Source: Vicia villosa
Taxonomy: Eukaryota; Streptophyta; Magnoliopsida; Fabales; Fabaceae
Direction of reading: 5' to 3'
NCBI RefSeq assembly: GCF_029867415.1
Contig: NW_026705220.1
Location: 682,001-746,000, forward strand
Length of the DNA stretch: 64,000 bases
The notes beneath the pieces are model-generated. The model saw nothing but the letters and a program-made list of their open reading frames with translations, searched no databases and was not told where the DNA came from. The position numbers and the translations under genes are program-made. Below, in pieces: positions 48,889 through 64,000 of this stretch; position 1 is the first letter of the stretch; each line of letters starts with the position of its first letter.

Positions 48889-50061
48889 TTAATCATTCTT
48901 GTCGTGATTGTGCCTGGGAGCAGGGATCACTATAGGAGTCTGGGGATGAGGGAATTCAATTTCACCAGCATCGATCATGTCTTGAATCTTGTTCTTCAAT
49001 GGCCAACAATCATTTGTATCATGTCCAGGGCTATTGGAGTGGTATGCGCACCTCGCATTGGGCTTATAGCTGGGAGCGGAAGTGTTGGGCTTTACAGGAG
49101 GACCCCTCACAGTGATCAAGTTTGCTTTTAACAAATGTTGTAATGCCTGAGCCAGTGACATGTTGATCTTCGTGAACTGACGCCTAGGTGCTCCTGACTT
49201 GCATCTTTGTTGTGGAACTGGTGTAGAGATCAGAATTGTCCCTACAGATTGGTTGGGTTCATTGTGACCTTTCCGATTGTTCCCAGCATTAGCCACATGA
49301 GATTCCTCGGGTGAATTGAAATCAATCATCTTATCATCAATGAGGTCTTGGATTTTATTCTTCAGTAGCCAACAATCGTTAGTGTCATGTCCGATGCTGT
49401 CGGAGTGGTAAGCACATCTTGCATTAGGATTATACTGATGAGACGAAATATTAGGATTCCGAGGAGGATCCCTCAAAGTCATTAGCCCTTTCCTCAGCAT
49501 CTGTTGCAACGCTTCAGCCAAAGTCATGTTGATCTTTGTGAATTGTCTTTTAGGCGCGTTATGCTTATGTTGTGGTTGTGATGCTGATGTGGAGATCAGA
49601 GCTTCCCCAACTTGTTGTTTACACATGGTATTAGCCATGTAAGGCCCCCCAGTTGAATTGAAGTCAATGATCTTGTTGTCAATTAAGTCTTGGATCTTAT
49701 GCTTCAATGGTCCACAATCCTCTGTGTCATGGCCAGGGCTATTCGAATGATAAGCACATCTCGCATGGTACTTATACCCAGGAGCAGGATTTGTAGGGAT
49801 TGAATATGAAGGTAATAAGGTTATCAAGTTCTGGTTGAGCAGTTGTTGCAGAACTTGAGACATCGGCATGTGCAACGGAGTGAATGATCGCTTAGGTTTG
49901 GATTTCCATTTATCTTGCACACCTTGCTCCCTTTGTTGGTCCTTCTCCTTCTCGGACAGAAGTGCCTTTAATTCTTCTTGCCCCTTGGCTAAGTGAAAGA
50001 TTATTTTCTGGAACTGGTTATTCTGAGCCTGAAGATTTTTGACAGATTGTTCGAGATCCAT
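48889..50061 (-). CDS. Reduced Ogre gag with three tandem CHHC modules (390 aa)
   Basis: Residues 1-45 form a coiled-coil-like N-terminus typical of Ogre gag (MDLEQSVKNLQAQNNQFQ). After that the usual central gag domain is missing. Three copies of a C-terminal module of about 120 residues follow instead. Each has a helix of type FTKINMSLAQALQHLL, a C-x2-H-x5-H-x4-C motif (C102-C116, C216-C230, C338-C352; CAYHSNSPGHDTNDC type) and a KHKIQDLID segment. Such a motif is normally single or few in Ogre gag and is thought to bind nucleic acid. The frame is open throughout in a very young insertion. A role in RNA binding or competition with normal gag is inference. Confidence 0.8.
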   Translation of the reverse strand: MDLEQSVKNLQAQNNQFQKIIFHLAKGQEELKALLSEKEKDQQREQGVQDKWKSKPKRSFTPLHMPMSQVLQQLLNQNLITLLPSYSIPTNPAPGYKYHARCAYHSNSPGHDTEDCGPLKHKIQDLIDNKIIDFNSTGGPYMANTMCKQQVGEALISTSASQPQHKHNAPKRQFTKINMTLAEALQQMLRKGLMTLRDPPRNPNISSHQYNPNARCAYHSDSIGHDTNDCWLLKNKIQDLIDDKMIDFNSPEESHVANAGNNRKGHNEPNQSVGTILISTPVPQQRCKSGAPRRQFTKINMSLAQALQHLLKANLITVRGPPVKPNTSAPSYKPNARCAYHSNSPGHDTNDCWPLKNKIQDMIDAGEIEFPHPQTPIVIPAPRHNHDKND

Positions 50062-50286
50062 CTTTCTTACTGAAATAAACAGCGGAAAGATGAGGTATTG
50101 GCTTTTATGAACCTGTGATGTAATGTTTATGAATGATATGATTATGCATATGCAATGTTTTCAAGGAATTGAAAGAATTTTAACTCGTGTTGAAACAAAG
50201 AAAAAACATTATTTATTAATTAAATTGTAAGGTCATAACCCCAAAAGTTACATTAAAATAAAAGAAATTAATAATAAATAAAGACA

Positions 50287-51762
50287 CTAAATTCCAGGAT
50301 TTTTGTCTTCCTGACGACGCTTCCTCTTTAGGACCCGGACTTCTTCCTTGTGTGCCTTGATCATTTCCTCTCTTTCTTGAACAAGCCTAGAAATTTCGTT
50401 TTCCCATGAATTAATCTGATCTGGAGAAACAAAATCTTCAATCTTCCATTTGCGGGAAAAGTAATCAAGTAAAGTCTCTCGCTCTTTGGCATCTTGTACT
50501 AACACCTCTTTTTCAGCTTCCACTTTTAGTAAGCGTCTCTCAAAGTCTTCCCTTTCCCTTTTCAGTCGGTTAACAATTGCAACCAGGTCTTCATTTGGAG
50601 CAGGAATATATGGCTCAAATGCAATTGGGGCAGCAGGAGGAGCTACCCTTGGAACTATGGGCGTATCAGATGGATAAGGCATCCCAAATTCCATAACTCG
50701 ATCATAAACCCATTGGAAATATGGATCCCATGGCATATAATTTCTCCTTCCTATATCCTTTGCGCCAACTTTCTTTACTTTCATCCAAGCTTTGATGAAA
50801 AGGTCTCTCTTCTTCTCTTTGTCGGAATCATAATGGAAATATTCTGCACTAAGATACAAAGAACGCGGTTTGTCCTTCAAGGCAAAGCCAAACTGATGTC
50901 GAGCTAGAATGGGATTATAAGATATTCCTCCACGAACACCAAGAAGAGGTATATTAGGGAAATCTCCACAACTATCAAATAGCAAGGTTCCCTCGAACTT
51001 CTTTTGGTACCATAGGATGTCGTCGAAAGAAAGCTTCATAATTCTCTGAGCCCAAGTTAATCCTTCTTCATTCTTTCTTACGGAGAGAGGTAAGTGCGAA
51101 ATAAACCACTTATGCAATAGAGAAGCACATCCTAGGACACAACCTTTCCTTTTTGATACTCGGAAATGAATAGAATGTAGTAAGTCACCAAGTAAAGTAG
51201 GAACCGGATTCTTGCTAAGGAATATATTGATAGCAGCCACATCAACAATTTTGTCATAATGGAAAAACAAAACTTGTCCATAAATTAAGAGAGACAACAC
51301 AGCTTCCAAGGCATCCATACTTGAAGCTTTAGCAAGAATCTCCGCTTTTTCGTAGAGGAAATCAAGGGGTAATCCAGAATACTCTTTCTTACTAATCCAA
51401 ACCTTCTCAATTTCTGATCTTGGCAAGTGCAGGGCAGCAGCAATGACTTCCAACTTAGGCTCTTCTTCTTTACCAGTATAAGGAATTTTATTAAGCACAG
51501 GAAGTCCAAGCAAGTAGGAGAATTCTTCCAAGGATGGTACTAACTGAAAATCTCTATAAGTGAAGCAATGTAGTAACGGATCATAGAATTGAACCATGGT
51601 GTTGAGGAGAACTTCATCCACATTAGTTCGTACCAAACTTATGAGTGTATTGAGAGAATCACTGAATTTGAGAGAACCAGAGATGTTGTCGCAGAAAATC
51701 TTCAATTGCGTTGGCACTTTCTTGAAATTGAGGAAGAATGGTTTACGGCCTTTTGTTTCCAT
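50287..51762 (-). CDS. Ogre ORF1 protein (about 491 aa)
   Basis: This ORF lies between the primer site and gag, the place of the extra ORF1 of Ogre elements. I chose the start at METKGRKPF (51762); an ATG at 51894 adds 44 Cys-rich residues that look like translated leader. The N-terminal 350 residues form a globular domain (FYDPLLHCFTYRDFQLVPSL, EEFSYLLGLPVL) similar in type to plant mobile-domain-like ORF1 proteins. The C-terminus has a predicted coiled coil (NRLKREREDFERRLLKVEAE and beyond) and a basic end. The frame is intact. The function of ORF1 in Ogre is unknown. Confidence 0.8.
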   Translation of the reverse strand: METKGRKPFFLNFKKVPTQLKIFCDNISGSLKFSDSLNTLISLVRTNVDEVLLNTMVQFYDPLLHCFTYRDFQLVPSLEEFSYLLGLPVLNKIPYTGKEEEPKLEVIAAALHLPRSEIEKVWISKKEYSGLPLDFLYEKAEILAKASSMDALEAVLSLLIYGQVLFFHYDKIVDVAAINIFLSKNPVPTLLGDLLHSIHFRVSKRKGCVLGCASLLHKWFISHLPLSVRKNEEGLTWAQRIMKLSFDDILWYQKKFEGTLLFDSCGDFPNIPLLGVRGGISYNPILARHQFGFALKDKPRSLYLSAEYFHYDSDKEKKRDLFIKAWMKVKKVGAKDIGRRNYMPWDPYFQWVYDRVMEFGMPYPSDTPIVPRVAPPAAPIAFEPYIPAPNEDLVAIVNRLKREREDFERRLLKVEAEKEVLVQDAKERETLLDYFSRKWKIEDFVSPDQINSWENEISRLVQEREEMIKAHKEEVRVLKRKRRQEDKNPGI

Positions 51763-52479
51763 ATTCAAACAACCTACAAAACAACATACGGTTAAAAAAC
51801 CTCTAATTCCTTGAAATGGGTTAGTCATGCCATGTATGAATGATGCATGTATGCATGATGCACATACACAGGTAAATCCACACAAATCACACAATTTTTG
51901 GATTAAGGCTTGCGTGGAGTTTGATCAAGTGTCCTTCCCAAGGGTATTTCTACGGATAAGGAAATTTCAGCAACGGGTTCTACCAAGTGACTCAGAATTG
52001 TCGACCCTCCTAAAGCACCCTCGAACATGATACATACATACCATGCAATGATACTTTGAGAAAGAGCCTATCTGAGCTGTAGTATCGGGTAGCGACTATG
52101 CTCTCAACATACATCAAGAGTAGTCCCCCCACTACGTTCCTAAAAGCCAGGATGGGTTAAAGGTAACTAACGGTCCTTGAGCTCCGACTCACCCACAGGT
52201 ATCCACACGAACCTCCCTCATACAAGAGAAGCATGTAAACACCCATAGAGGCCTAACTCAAGCGTGAACTCTCATATTGACCAATCCCAAGCATACACAA
52301 GGGAGGTCGCCATGACTATGCCACTTCCTATCTTAGATGTACTTGAATCCGGGAATAGGATTCGTCCTTCAGTTAATTCCCAAAACGCCCCTGAAAAATA
52401 AAACAAACAAAGCAAACAATAGAAAACATTTAAAATGAATCATAAACTTTTAAGGTAACCCCTCTTTTATCGAAAATCC
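51763..52479 (-). other. Leader of Ogre-2
   Basis: It lies between ORF1 and the primer site. There is no ORF of note. On the minus strand TTTTGTAG just upstream of ORF1 could be a splice acceptor, but this is a guess. Confidence 0.4.
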
Positions 52480-52496
52480 CCAGCAGAGTCGCCAGT
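52480..52496 (-). promoter_or_regulatory. Primer binding site of Ogre-2
   Basis: The minus-strand reading TGGCGACTCTGCTGGGG starts four bases inside the 5' LTR. It is the tRNA-Arg-type site characteristic of Ogre elements, and Ogre-1 has the same site with one change. Confidence 0.85.
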
Positions 52497-52498
52497 TC

Positions 52499-56739
<4,241 letters not shown>

Positions 56740-56744
56740 CCTCC

Positions 56745-57626
56745 TCATCATCTTGTAAATTTTAAGTTACTGATATGACATGATATAATATAATATGATA
56801 GAATAATTAATTTTTAATAGTTGACAATGTAATTATTTTACACTGTCAATTCATAATCATTAAAAGTCTTTAGATTATTAAATTAAATAACAATCTTGTA
56901 AAGAAAGATACTTCTGTTGATACTAGTAATCTATTTCATGTCACATCACATATACCAAAGAATAAAAATATTGCGTTTGTAATAATGAAATAAACTTCTT
57001 TGATTAAATTAAAATGTTTTTTAGAATTTTTTTTTTATATTTTCATAATTTTTTAAATACTCTATCAAAAAAAATTTTAGTGTCTTATTTATGTTTTTTT
57101 TCTCAAAAAATAATTGTTCATTTATAATATTAATGCAACACTTATTATTATTTTTTCATTAATTTTCACTTTATTTAATTACACTTTTAACTATAATTAA
57201 TATAGGTATTCTAATAAATGATATTAGTTTTATTTTAAAAATCAACTCATCTAATATTTTCTTAAGAAAAGCGCATTTATCAGATAAAATATTTTTTATG
57301 AGACGGATTGAGTTTTTTTATCATTGAAATTTACTCTTTAAAAGTGAAAAAATGAAATGTCGCAAGTTCGAACTCGTGGTCCTACATCCAATAAAAATAT
57401 ATCACTCTGTTATGTCATACAAATAATTTAAAATTTTGAATATGGCTTGGCATGATACATAGTCGTCATTGATGGATAGTATAAATTAATCATTGATGGA
57501 TAGTACTATAAATTAATCATTGATTGATACATACTAGAGGGATATATTTTTATTGGATGACAATGTAAAACATTACATCAAACTTTTAATTTTTTTAAGA
57601 AAAATATTTTTTAGATTTAAACACTA
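56745..57626. other. AT-rich flank, nothing recognised
   Basis: There is no ORF of note. Near 57440-57535 short AATCATTGATGGATAG repeats occur. One B-box-like stretch (AAGTTCGAACTCG near 57364) has no A-box partner. Confidence 0.45.
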
Positions 57627-57986
<360 letters not shown>

Positions 57987-57988
57987 TA

Positions 57989-58916
57989 ATTAACTAATGT
58001 GATTACCCCGAGCATCAAACTATTATACCCGGATTACCTTAATCTAAAAAAACCGGATGGGTCAAGGGCGGTTAGATTAATTAAGTATCCTTAATCAACA
58101 CGATTTAGTGATAATGAAGATCTCGAACCAAATCTAAATGTCTGAAACCATTAGAATCAATTTGATCCATAATGATGCTTCCTGAAACCTCCTTTATTTT
58201 CACATGATGTTTTGTCCAAACACAACTTTGATAAAGCACCTGTTTGTAGTTGTAATGCCCCAATCGCAGGTCAGTGATCATGGGATACCCTTTGTCTCCT
58301 ATCACGGGACCTACTAGCTTTGTTCTTTTGGAACTAAGCAAAGCATAGGGTACCTTTTCAAGGGAACAATGATGCGATACTAGCCTAGGTTAGTTTTCTT
58401 TCTGTTTTTGCATATTATTTGACTAATTGATTATGTGGTTAACCACTGATAAATCGAAACGTGGTGTTGCATGCATATTAATTATGAAAAGTGTATATGT
58501 CAATCAAGTGATAGTATGACTTCAATGTAATGTTTTTAAAATGGATAGGATCCCAAATTGGTGAGACATGATCATGGTTTACTAGTTCATTAAACTACAA
58601 TATAAACAAAATGGTTATCATTTAATTGATTTTGATAGAATAGAATTTGGTAGACTGGTTTTGACAAAATTGAATTTAGTATAATTAATTTATATTTTGA
58701 ATTTATAAAATTAAATTTAGTATAATTAATTTATGTTTGAATATATTTATGTAAAAATGAGTTGAACAATAAATTTTAGTGTAAAAATTACAGTTAAATT
58801 TAAAAGCTACAAATTCTATATTAAAATAAAATTAATTCTAAAAATATAATCAATTATACTTTATGAGAACCAAACACTTCAAAAACACTCTAGAATCAAT
58901 TATACACTTTTAGAAT
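57989..58916. other. AT-rich intergenic DNA, no gene recognised
   Basis: A 78-codon minus-strand frame at 58105-58341 resembles nothing known to me. TTTAGTATAATTAATTTAT repeats twice near 58676-58730. Confidence 0.45.
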
Positions 58917-59417
58917 TATTTTTGTCTAAGGGCTTTCATCAACAAGACATATTTGACTTTCATGAGACATTCTACCTGTTGTCAAGCCAACCACAATTCA
59001 AATTATTTTTACATTGGCTATCACATTCAAGTGGGAAATTCAACAAATTGACATCAACAATGCATTTCTCAATGGAGACTTGTAGGAAGAAGTATACATG
59101 GACCAACCACCTGGCTTTGTTGATCCAAACACCACACTAGTATGCAAACTACAAAAGGACATATATGGCTTGAAACATGCCCCACGAGCCTAGCTAGTAT
59201 AACAAGCTTCACTAAGCATTAAATCTGTTTGGCTTTGTATCAAGCAAGTGTGATCACTCACTCTTTGTTTATAAACATCAAGGTGTTACACTATACTTTG
59301 GTCTATGTTGATGATAAACTCATAAGCAAACTCATGTGTTACACTGTGGGAGCTATGTAATATGTAACTCTCACGCGACCTGATATAGCCTTCTGTGTAA
59401 ACAAGGCATGTCAGTTC
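58917..59417 (+). pseudogene. Copia RT relic, first part
   Basis: Frameshifted and stopped, but the RT landmarks are visible across frames. KGFHQQDIFDFHETF is followed by INNAFLNGDL-like and [15 protein letters not shown] sequence, YGLK and VYVDD-like sequence near 59300. LTRPDIAFCVNKACQF ends the piece. Stops include TAG at 59082 and 59192. Confidence 0.75.
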
Positions 59418-60261
59418 TGTTGGAACAAGAAATGTCACTAGAAATGGGGGGTTGAATAGTGACCTCTTTTTCTACCTTTTTAAATCAAGTTGAGTAGTTA
59501 ACAGGAAGATGATTAAGAAAATAGTAATGCATAAAACACACAACAATTTATATTGGTTCACCAAATGGGTTAGTCCAGTCCTCACACACAGTGAGATTTT
59601 TCTATTATTCACACTCTTATCCTCCAAGAGGAATAAGTGAAATATTTCTTAGAAAGCCTCAAAAGGCTATTACACTTTTCTAGAGTTTTCTCTATTTGAG
59701 AATTTACTACTCTATTTTCCCAAGATTTTATATCTCTTGATGATATACAGAATGAAGGATTTTTGTTTCAAGATTACTTCACTATATGGCAGTGATGTAA
59801 TTTTTTTTACTTTGAATAGAGCTTCTACTAATGTTAAGACTTTTGTAAGCTTTGTGTGCTTGATCTTTTTCTTTTTCTCAATTGATGCGCTTTCAGAAAG
59901 ATTTTGGCGCTGTATTTATAACCATGTGGATATAGAGCCGTTTGAGAGGCTGAGCTGGATTTGTACTTTGAGTATTCATGGGATGTGTCCTTTTCAGTAT
60001 ATGGACTTTTGAAAGTACTGGGCCCAATTTTTGAATATGTTGGATCTAGTAAGAGGTCCACGTGTCTTCTTGTGTCTTTGAGTAGTGAATGTTCTTGAAT
60101 GTTATTTGCAAGTACACAAGTTAAATTGAGCTATTCTTTTCAAGAAACAAAATCATATGATAGCTAATGACGTGGATGACCTGTCTTAATTCACAAAGAA
60201 TAAACTAAAAGAGGAGTTAGAAAGATAGTTTGTTGTCCTCAAAATAAGATATGTTTCAACA
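59418..60261 (+). mobile_element. Solo LTR (844 bp), family not identified
   Basis: It has ends TGTTGGAACAAG and GTTTCAACA with AGTTC on both sides (59413-59417, 60262-60266). It interrupts the copia relic exactly between NKACQF and MSVPL, and removing it restores the reading. It contains no recognisable ORF. Confidence 0.8.
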
Positions 60262-60385
60262 AGTTCATGTCTGTACCTCTTGTCTGGCATTAGAGTTTGC
60301 TAAAGAGAATTCTTCAATACCTTAGTGGCACCATCAACTATGGCATGCTTCTCCAACCAGCAAATCCACTCACAGACATCTCTCT

Positions 60386-61592
60386 TGTTAGAACAAGATT
60401 TGTTCTGATCAATTATCTTAGTTTTGATGATAACAATAATATGAATTTTGCTTAAGATAATATGGTACTCTAATCCAATGCAATTTCCTTTCAGGAAATA
60501 TATAAAGAGTACGCATAATTCAGCGCTCAGAAGCTTTGTCTCAAGGGTTCAGCATGCAACATCAGAACATGGTCTGGCAAGACATCAGAAGATGGTCGAA
60601 GCAGAATCAGAACATGGGTCTATGGAAGCATCAGAAGAACAAGAGAACAGAAGCACTGAAGTACTGATGGTATCACGCTCAGAAGCACTTCAAGGTCAGA
60701 AGATCAGAAGATGTTATGCACCAAGCTGTTTGACTCTGATGATATTCAAACGTTGTATTCACAAACATCAGATCAGAAGAAAGTACAAGTGGCAAGCTAC
60801 GCTGACTGACAAAAGGAACGTTAAAAGCTATTCTAGGCTACGTCAGTAGACACAGCGTGAACAAGGCTCGAGGTAGTTGACAAAAGCGTATAACATTAAA
60901 TGCGATGCTGTACGGAACACGCAAAGCATTAAATGCACTCAACGGTCATCTTCTCCAACGCCTATAAATATGAAGTTCAGATGAGAAGCAAGGTTAACGA
61001 TTCTGCACCAAAACAACTCATATTAAACTTGCTGAAACGCTGTTCAAATCAAAGCTCAGAATCTTCATCTTCATCAAAGCTCACTACATTGCTGTTGTAA
61101 TATATTAGTGAGATTAAGCTTAAACGTTAAGAGAAATATCACAGTTTGTGATTATAGCTTTTAAGAAGCAATTGTAATACTCTTAGAATTGATTACATTA
61201 AGTTGTAAGGAACTAGAGTGATCGTGTGGATCAGAATACTCTAGGAAGTCTTAGAGGTTATCTAAGCAGGTTGTAACTAGAGTGATCGTGTGGATCAGTA
61301 TACTCTAGAAAAGTCTTAGAGGGTATCTAAGCAGTTGTTCCTGGAGTGATCAGTGTGTGATCAGAAGACTCTGGAAGACTTAGTTGCTGACTAAGTGGAA
61401 AACCATTGTAATCCGTGCGATTAGTGGATTAAATCCTCAGTTGAGGTAAATCATCTCTGCGGGGGTGGACTGGAGTAGTTTAGTTAACAACGAACCAGGA
61501 TAAAAATAACTGTGCAATTTATTTTTATCTGTCAAGTTTTTAAAGCTACACTTATTCAAACCCCCCCTTTCTAAGTGTTTTTCTATCCTTCA
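60386..61592 (+). mobile_element. Solo LTR of the SIRE-A family (1207 bp)
   Basis: It is closely similar to the SIRE-A LTRs over its whole length, flanked by TCTCT (60381-60385, 61593-61597). A block just downstream of the TATA box (60999-61026) differs from SIRE-A. No internal sequence remains, so it arose by LTR-LTR recombination. Confidence 0.93.
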
Positions 61593-62068
61593 TCTCTAAG
61601 ATCTTACAACGAATCAAACTGAGCAATTGATCCAGATGATAGGAGATCAACATCGGGTACTTGTATTTACTATGGTCCAAATCTCGTGACATGGAGCTCT
61701 AAGAAACAATCACTTATGGCACGCTCGAGCACTGAAGTTGAATATTGGACCCTTGCTCATTCATCATATGAATTGTTGTGGATTAAATCACTCCTTTCAG
61801 AGATTCACCTTGACTATCACACTCCCACATTGCTTTGTGACAACCTCAACGATGTGTTACTTTTTTACAACCATATCCTACATGCAAGGACATAACATAT
61901 TGAACTAGATATCCATTTAATTCGAGAAAAAATCATCGCGGACAAGCTAAAAGTTCAACATGTTCCAGGGAACACACGAACTGCAGATGCCTTAACCAAG
62001 CCACTTCTCATGGGGTTATTCACTACCTTTCGCACCAAACTTAAAGTCTATGATTTACACCCCCTCTA
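61593..62068 (+). pseudogene. Copia RNase H relic, last part of the Ale-like element
   Basis: The conserved segments are DRRSTSGTCIYYGPNLVTWS, SSTEVEYWTLAHSSYELLWI, HIELDIHLIREK and TADALTKPL. A stop at 61893 (TAA after the HART-like segment) and a frame change near the solo-LTR junction break the frame. Confidence 0.8.
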
Positions 62069-62083
62069 AGTTTGAAAGGGGGA

Positions 62084-62281
62084 TATTAGAATACATAGAA
62101 GGCATGGTAGTTATAGTTAGTTACAACTAACTATAACTAATTATAGAAAAAGTTAGTTAACTTTTGTAAAACATAGTTAGGGTGATCTATTTTATATATA
62201 CACTAAGTTCACCCATTTGTATGATTCAATTAATGAAAACCAAACATGAAGATCATGCTATTTAATTTCTCTCATGCATCA
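62084..62281 (+). repeat. Possible 3' LTR of the Ale-like copia relic
   Basis: It begins TATTAGAATAC right after the polypurine tract, where TGTTAGAATAC would be usual, and may end at CATGCATCA. There is no second copy to confirm the limits. Confidence 0.45.
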
Positions 62282-62475
62282 AGATTAACTTCAATATTAT
62301 AAATTTTAACTCCATGAAATCTTCTCTAGTATAATATCGTGCGCTAGAATAAAATGTTTTAAAATATCACCCTTTCACAATTATTCATTAATAAGGCTTT
62401 AAAAGCAGTTATAATAAAGATTTAATATTTTAAAAATATCTAATGATTTTGATTAAAGAGTCTCACATAAGATAA
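62282..62475. other. Short AT-rich spacer
   Basis: Nothing recognised. The last five bases (GATAA) would be the left target duplication of Copia-2. Confidence 0.4.
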
Positions 62476-62910
62476 TGTGAGATATTGGATCGAACTCTAG
62501 TATGGTCGAAGGATAGTTTCTTGGTGCGACGGGGTTAAGCATGAAGTCGAAGGTTGTTCACATGCTTGTGTCGAAGATGCTAGGGTTGTTAGCATGTTAA
62601 ATTAGGTTTTAGTGTTTAAACCCTAATTTGTTAAGTTAGCTTGTTTATTAAGTTGGCTTGTGTAATGGGCCTTGTGGAAAAAGCCCATTAGTTCGTATGT
62701 TAGATTTTATTATAAATAGCATACTAGTCTCTCGTCATTGTAAGCTGCAAATCCTAATTTAGGGTGAGAGAGGTTATTTGTTATTCTTGTAAACTTGTAA
62801 TATTATCAAAAGAGAAATTAAAAGAATAGCATTTATAACCAATTCTTGTGTTCTCCTTATCTCCCCTAATTCCCTTTTATATTTTGTTCTTGACATCGTT
62901 TTTCACAACA
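62476..62910 (+). repeat. 5' LTR of Copia-2 (435 bp)
   Basis: It runs TGTGAGATATTGG to TTTTTCACAACA. It lacks about 50 bp after the first 90 bases relative to the 501-bp Copia-1 LTR. TATAAATA is present near 62711. Confidence 0.88.
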
Positions 62911-62912
62911 AA

Positions 62913-62926
62913 TTGGTGCGGTGAGC
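62913..62926 (+). promoter_or_regulatory. Primer binding site of Copia-2
   Basis: TTGGTGCGGTGAGC is identical to the Copia-1 site. The gag ATG follows with no spacing (GAGC|ATGG); in Copia-1 this ATG is GTG. Confidence 0.6.
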
Positions 62927-64000
62927 ATGGAGAAGATGCCTTCAACAAAGTATGAGATTGAAAAGTTCACCGGAGTGAATGATTTCGGTCTGTGGCGCTT
63001 GAAGATGAAAGCCCTACCGGTTCAGCAAGGTTGCTTGGAAGCGTTGAAGGGAGAGGCATCCATGAATGCAGAATTGACGGCAGCGGAGAAGACGAATATG
63101 ATCGAGAAAGCACACAACGCAATTTTCTTGAGCCTTGGTGATAAGGTTCTTCGGTCGGTATCAAAGGAAACGACGGCATCCGGGTTATGGGTGAAACTTG
63201 AAAGTTTGTACATGACCAAACCGCTGGTAAATCAACTCTACCTGAAGCAAGCTTTGTATTCATTCAAGATGATTGAAGACAAAGTGTTGGCTGAGCAGTT
63301 GGATATGTTCAACAAGCTGATTCTTGATCTTGAAAATATTGATGTGAAGATCGATGATGAAGATCAAGCTGTTACTATTGTGTTCTTTGCCTCGATCACA
63401 TGCTTACTTCAAAGAAACTCTCCTGTATGGAAGGGAGTCCCTGACCTTTGAAGAAGTTCAATCAGCCCTATATTCAAAGGACCTGAACGAACGAAAGGAG
63501 CATAAACCTTCGACTGTTGGCGAAGGTTTGGCCGTTAAAGGAAAACTCTTACGAAAGGATGGTAAGTTTGACAAGAAGAAGGGAAAAAGCCAGTCGAAGT
63601 CTTACAGTGCCGAAGCATCTGGCATTCGATGCTATCATTGTAAGAAAAAGGGTCACACAAGAAAGGTGTGCCCTGAACGCCTGAAAGATCATGGAGGTAA
63701 GGATAATGGCAATGTAGCCATTGTTCAAGATGATTTCGAATCATCTGATGTTCTTGTGGTTTCAAGCAGTGACTCGAGAAGAGAGTGGATTATGGATTCA
63801 GGTTGCACCTACCACATGACTCCAAACAAAGACTTGTTCGAGGAATTATGTGATCAAGATGGTGGATCAGTATTGCTGGGAAACAACAAGGCTTGCAAGA
63901 TTGCAGGTGTTGGATCTGTGAGGTTCAAACTCCATGATGAGTCAATAAGGTTGTTGACTGAAGTCAGGTATGTTCCTGATTTGAAGAGAAATCTACTTTC
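62927..64000 (+). pseudogene. Copia gag-protease start, frameshifted, partial
   Basis: The start MEKMPSTKYEIEKFTG is followed by gag collinear with Copia-1. A 2-bp deletion near 63371 (CAAGCTGTTAC against CAAGCGCTGTTAC) shifts the frame. From about 63375 the second frame continues to the window end. It includes the zinc knuckle CYHCKKKGHTRKVC and the protease motif DSGCTYHM. The rest of pol is not in the window. Confidence 0.88.

Larger units (their letters stand above)
58917..62281 (+). mobile_element. Ale/Retrofit-like copia relic interrupted by two solo LTRs
   Basis: The pol coding sequence runs through three pieces (58917-59417, 60262-60385, 61593-62068) once the solo LTRs and their duplications are ignored. 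A polypurine tract (TTTGAAAGGGGGA) and a possible ~200-bp 3' LTR (62084-62281) follow. The 5' LTR, gag, protease and integrase are missing. Confidence 0.75.
62476..64000 (+). mobile_element. Second Tork-like copia of the Copia-1 family (Copia-2), runs out of the window
   Basis: The LTR, primer site and gag are collinear with Copia-1. The LTR is shorter (435 bp) through internal deletions. The right end is outside the window. Confidence 0.9.

Noticed and set aside
57355..57400. B-box-like GTTCGAACTC suggesting a tRNA or SINE
   Set aside because: There is no A-box or tRNA fold at a suitable distance; chance or an old relic.
58105..58341. 78-codon minus-strand ORF
   Set aside because: No similarity or context; within chance expectation for this composition.

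Overview
The window is plant nuclear DNA. It is AT-rich, intergenic in character and almost entirely nested transposable elements. I found no ordinary cellular gene, no rRNA gene and no functional tRNA gene. Copia elements of SIRE type, Ogre/Tat-type gypsy elements (leader motif for a tRNA-Arg-type primer, LTRs that open TGTCATACCCC on the minus strand) and legume-style MITEs point to a legume with a large genome, probably Vicieae-like. The species is inference.

Layout. 1-9182: minus-strand, non-coding Ogre-like element cut by the window edge; it carries tandem arrays and an array of paired hairpins. 9653-10046: MITE. 10058-15075: Tork/Tnt1-like copia element with 501-bp LTRs, target duplication ATCAT and a nearly intact gag-pol broken by one amber codon. 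15317-23702: decayed SIRE element (SIRE-B), followed by a TRIM-like fragment. 23954-28188: AT-rich DNA with a foldback repeat and a LINE reverse-transcriptase relic split by a 404-bp LTR-like insertion. 28197-31370: 3.2-kb TIR transposon whose only gene is an apparently intact three-exon plant mobile domain (PMD) gene. 32244-41117: very young SIRE derivative (SIRE-A) with intact gag and env-like ORFs but no polymerase. 41144-41549: Tourist-like MITE. 41647-56739: very young Ogre derivative (minus strand) with 4.2-kb LTRs, an ORF1 and a gag reduced to three tandem CHHC modules. 57627-57986: Stowaway-like MITE. 58917-62281: Ale/Retrofit-like copia relic split by two solo LTRs. 62476-64000: start of a second Tork-like copia of the same family as the first.

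How the parts work together. Both Ogre-like elements and SIRE-A lack reverse transcriptase and integrase, yet have clean 5-bp duplications and (SIRE-A, second Ogre) almost identical LTRs. They must have been copied recently by enzymes supplied in trans. The least explained structures are the covarying hairpin array in the first Ogre-like element, the PMD transposon with clustered 20-bp palindromes, the tripled CHHC module and the gag-plus-env SIRE derivative.
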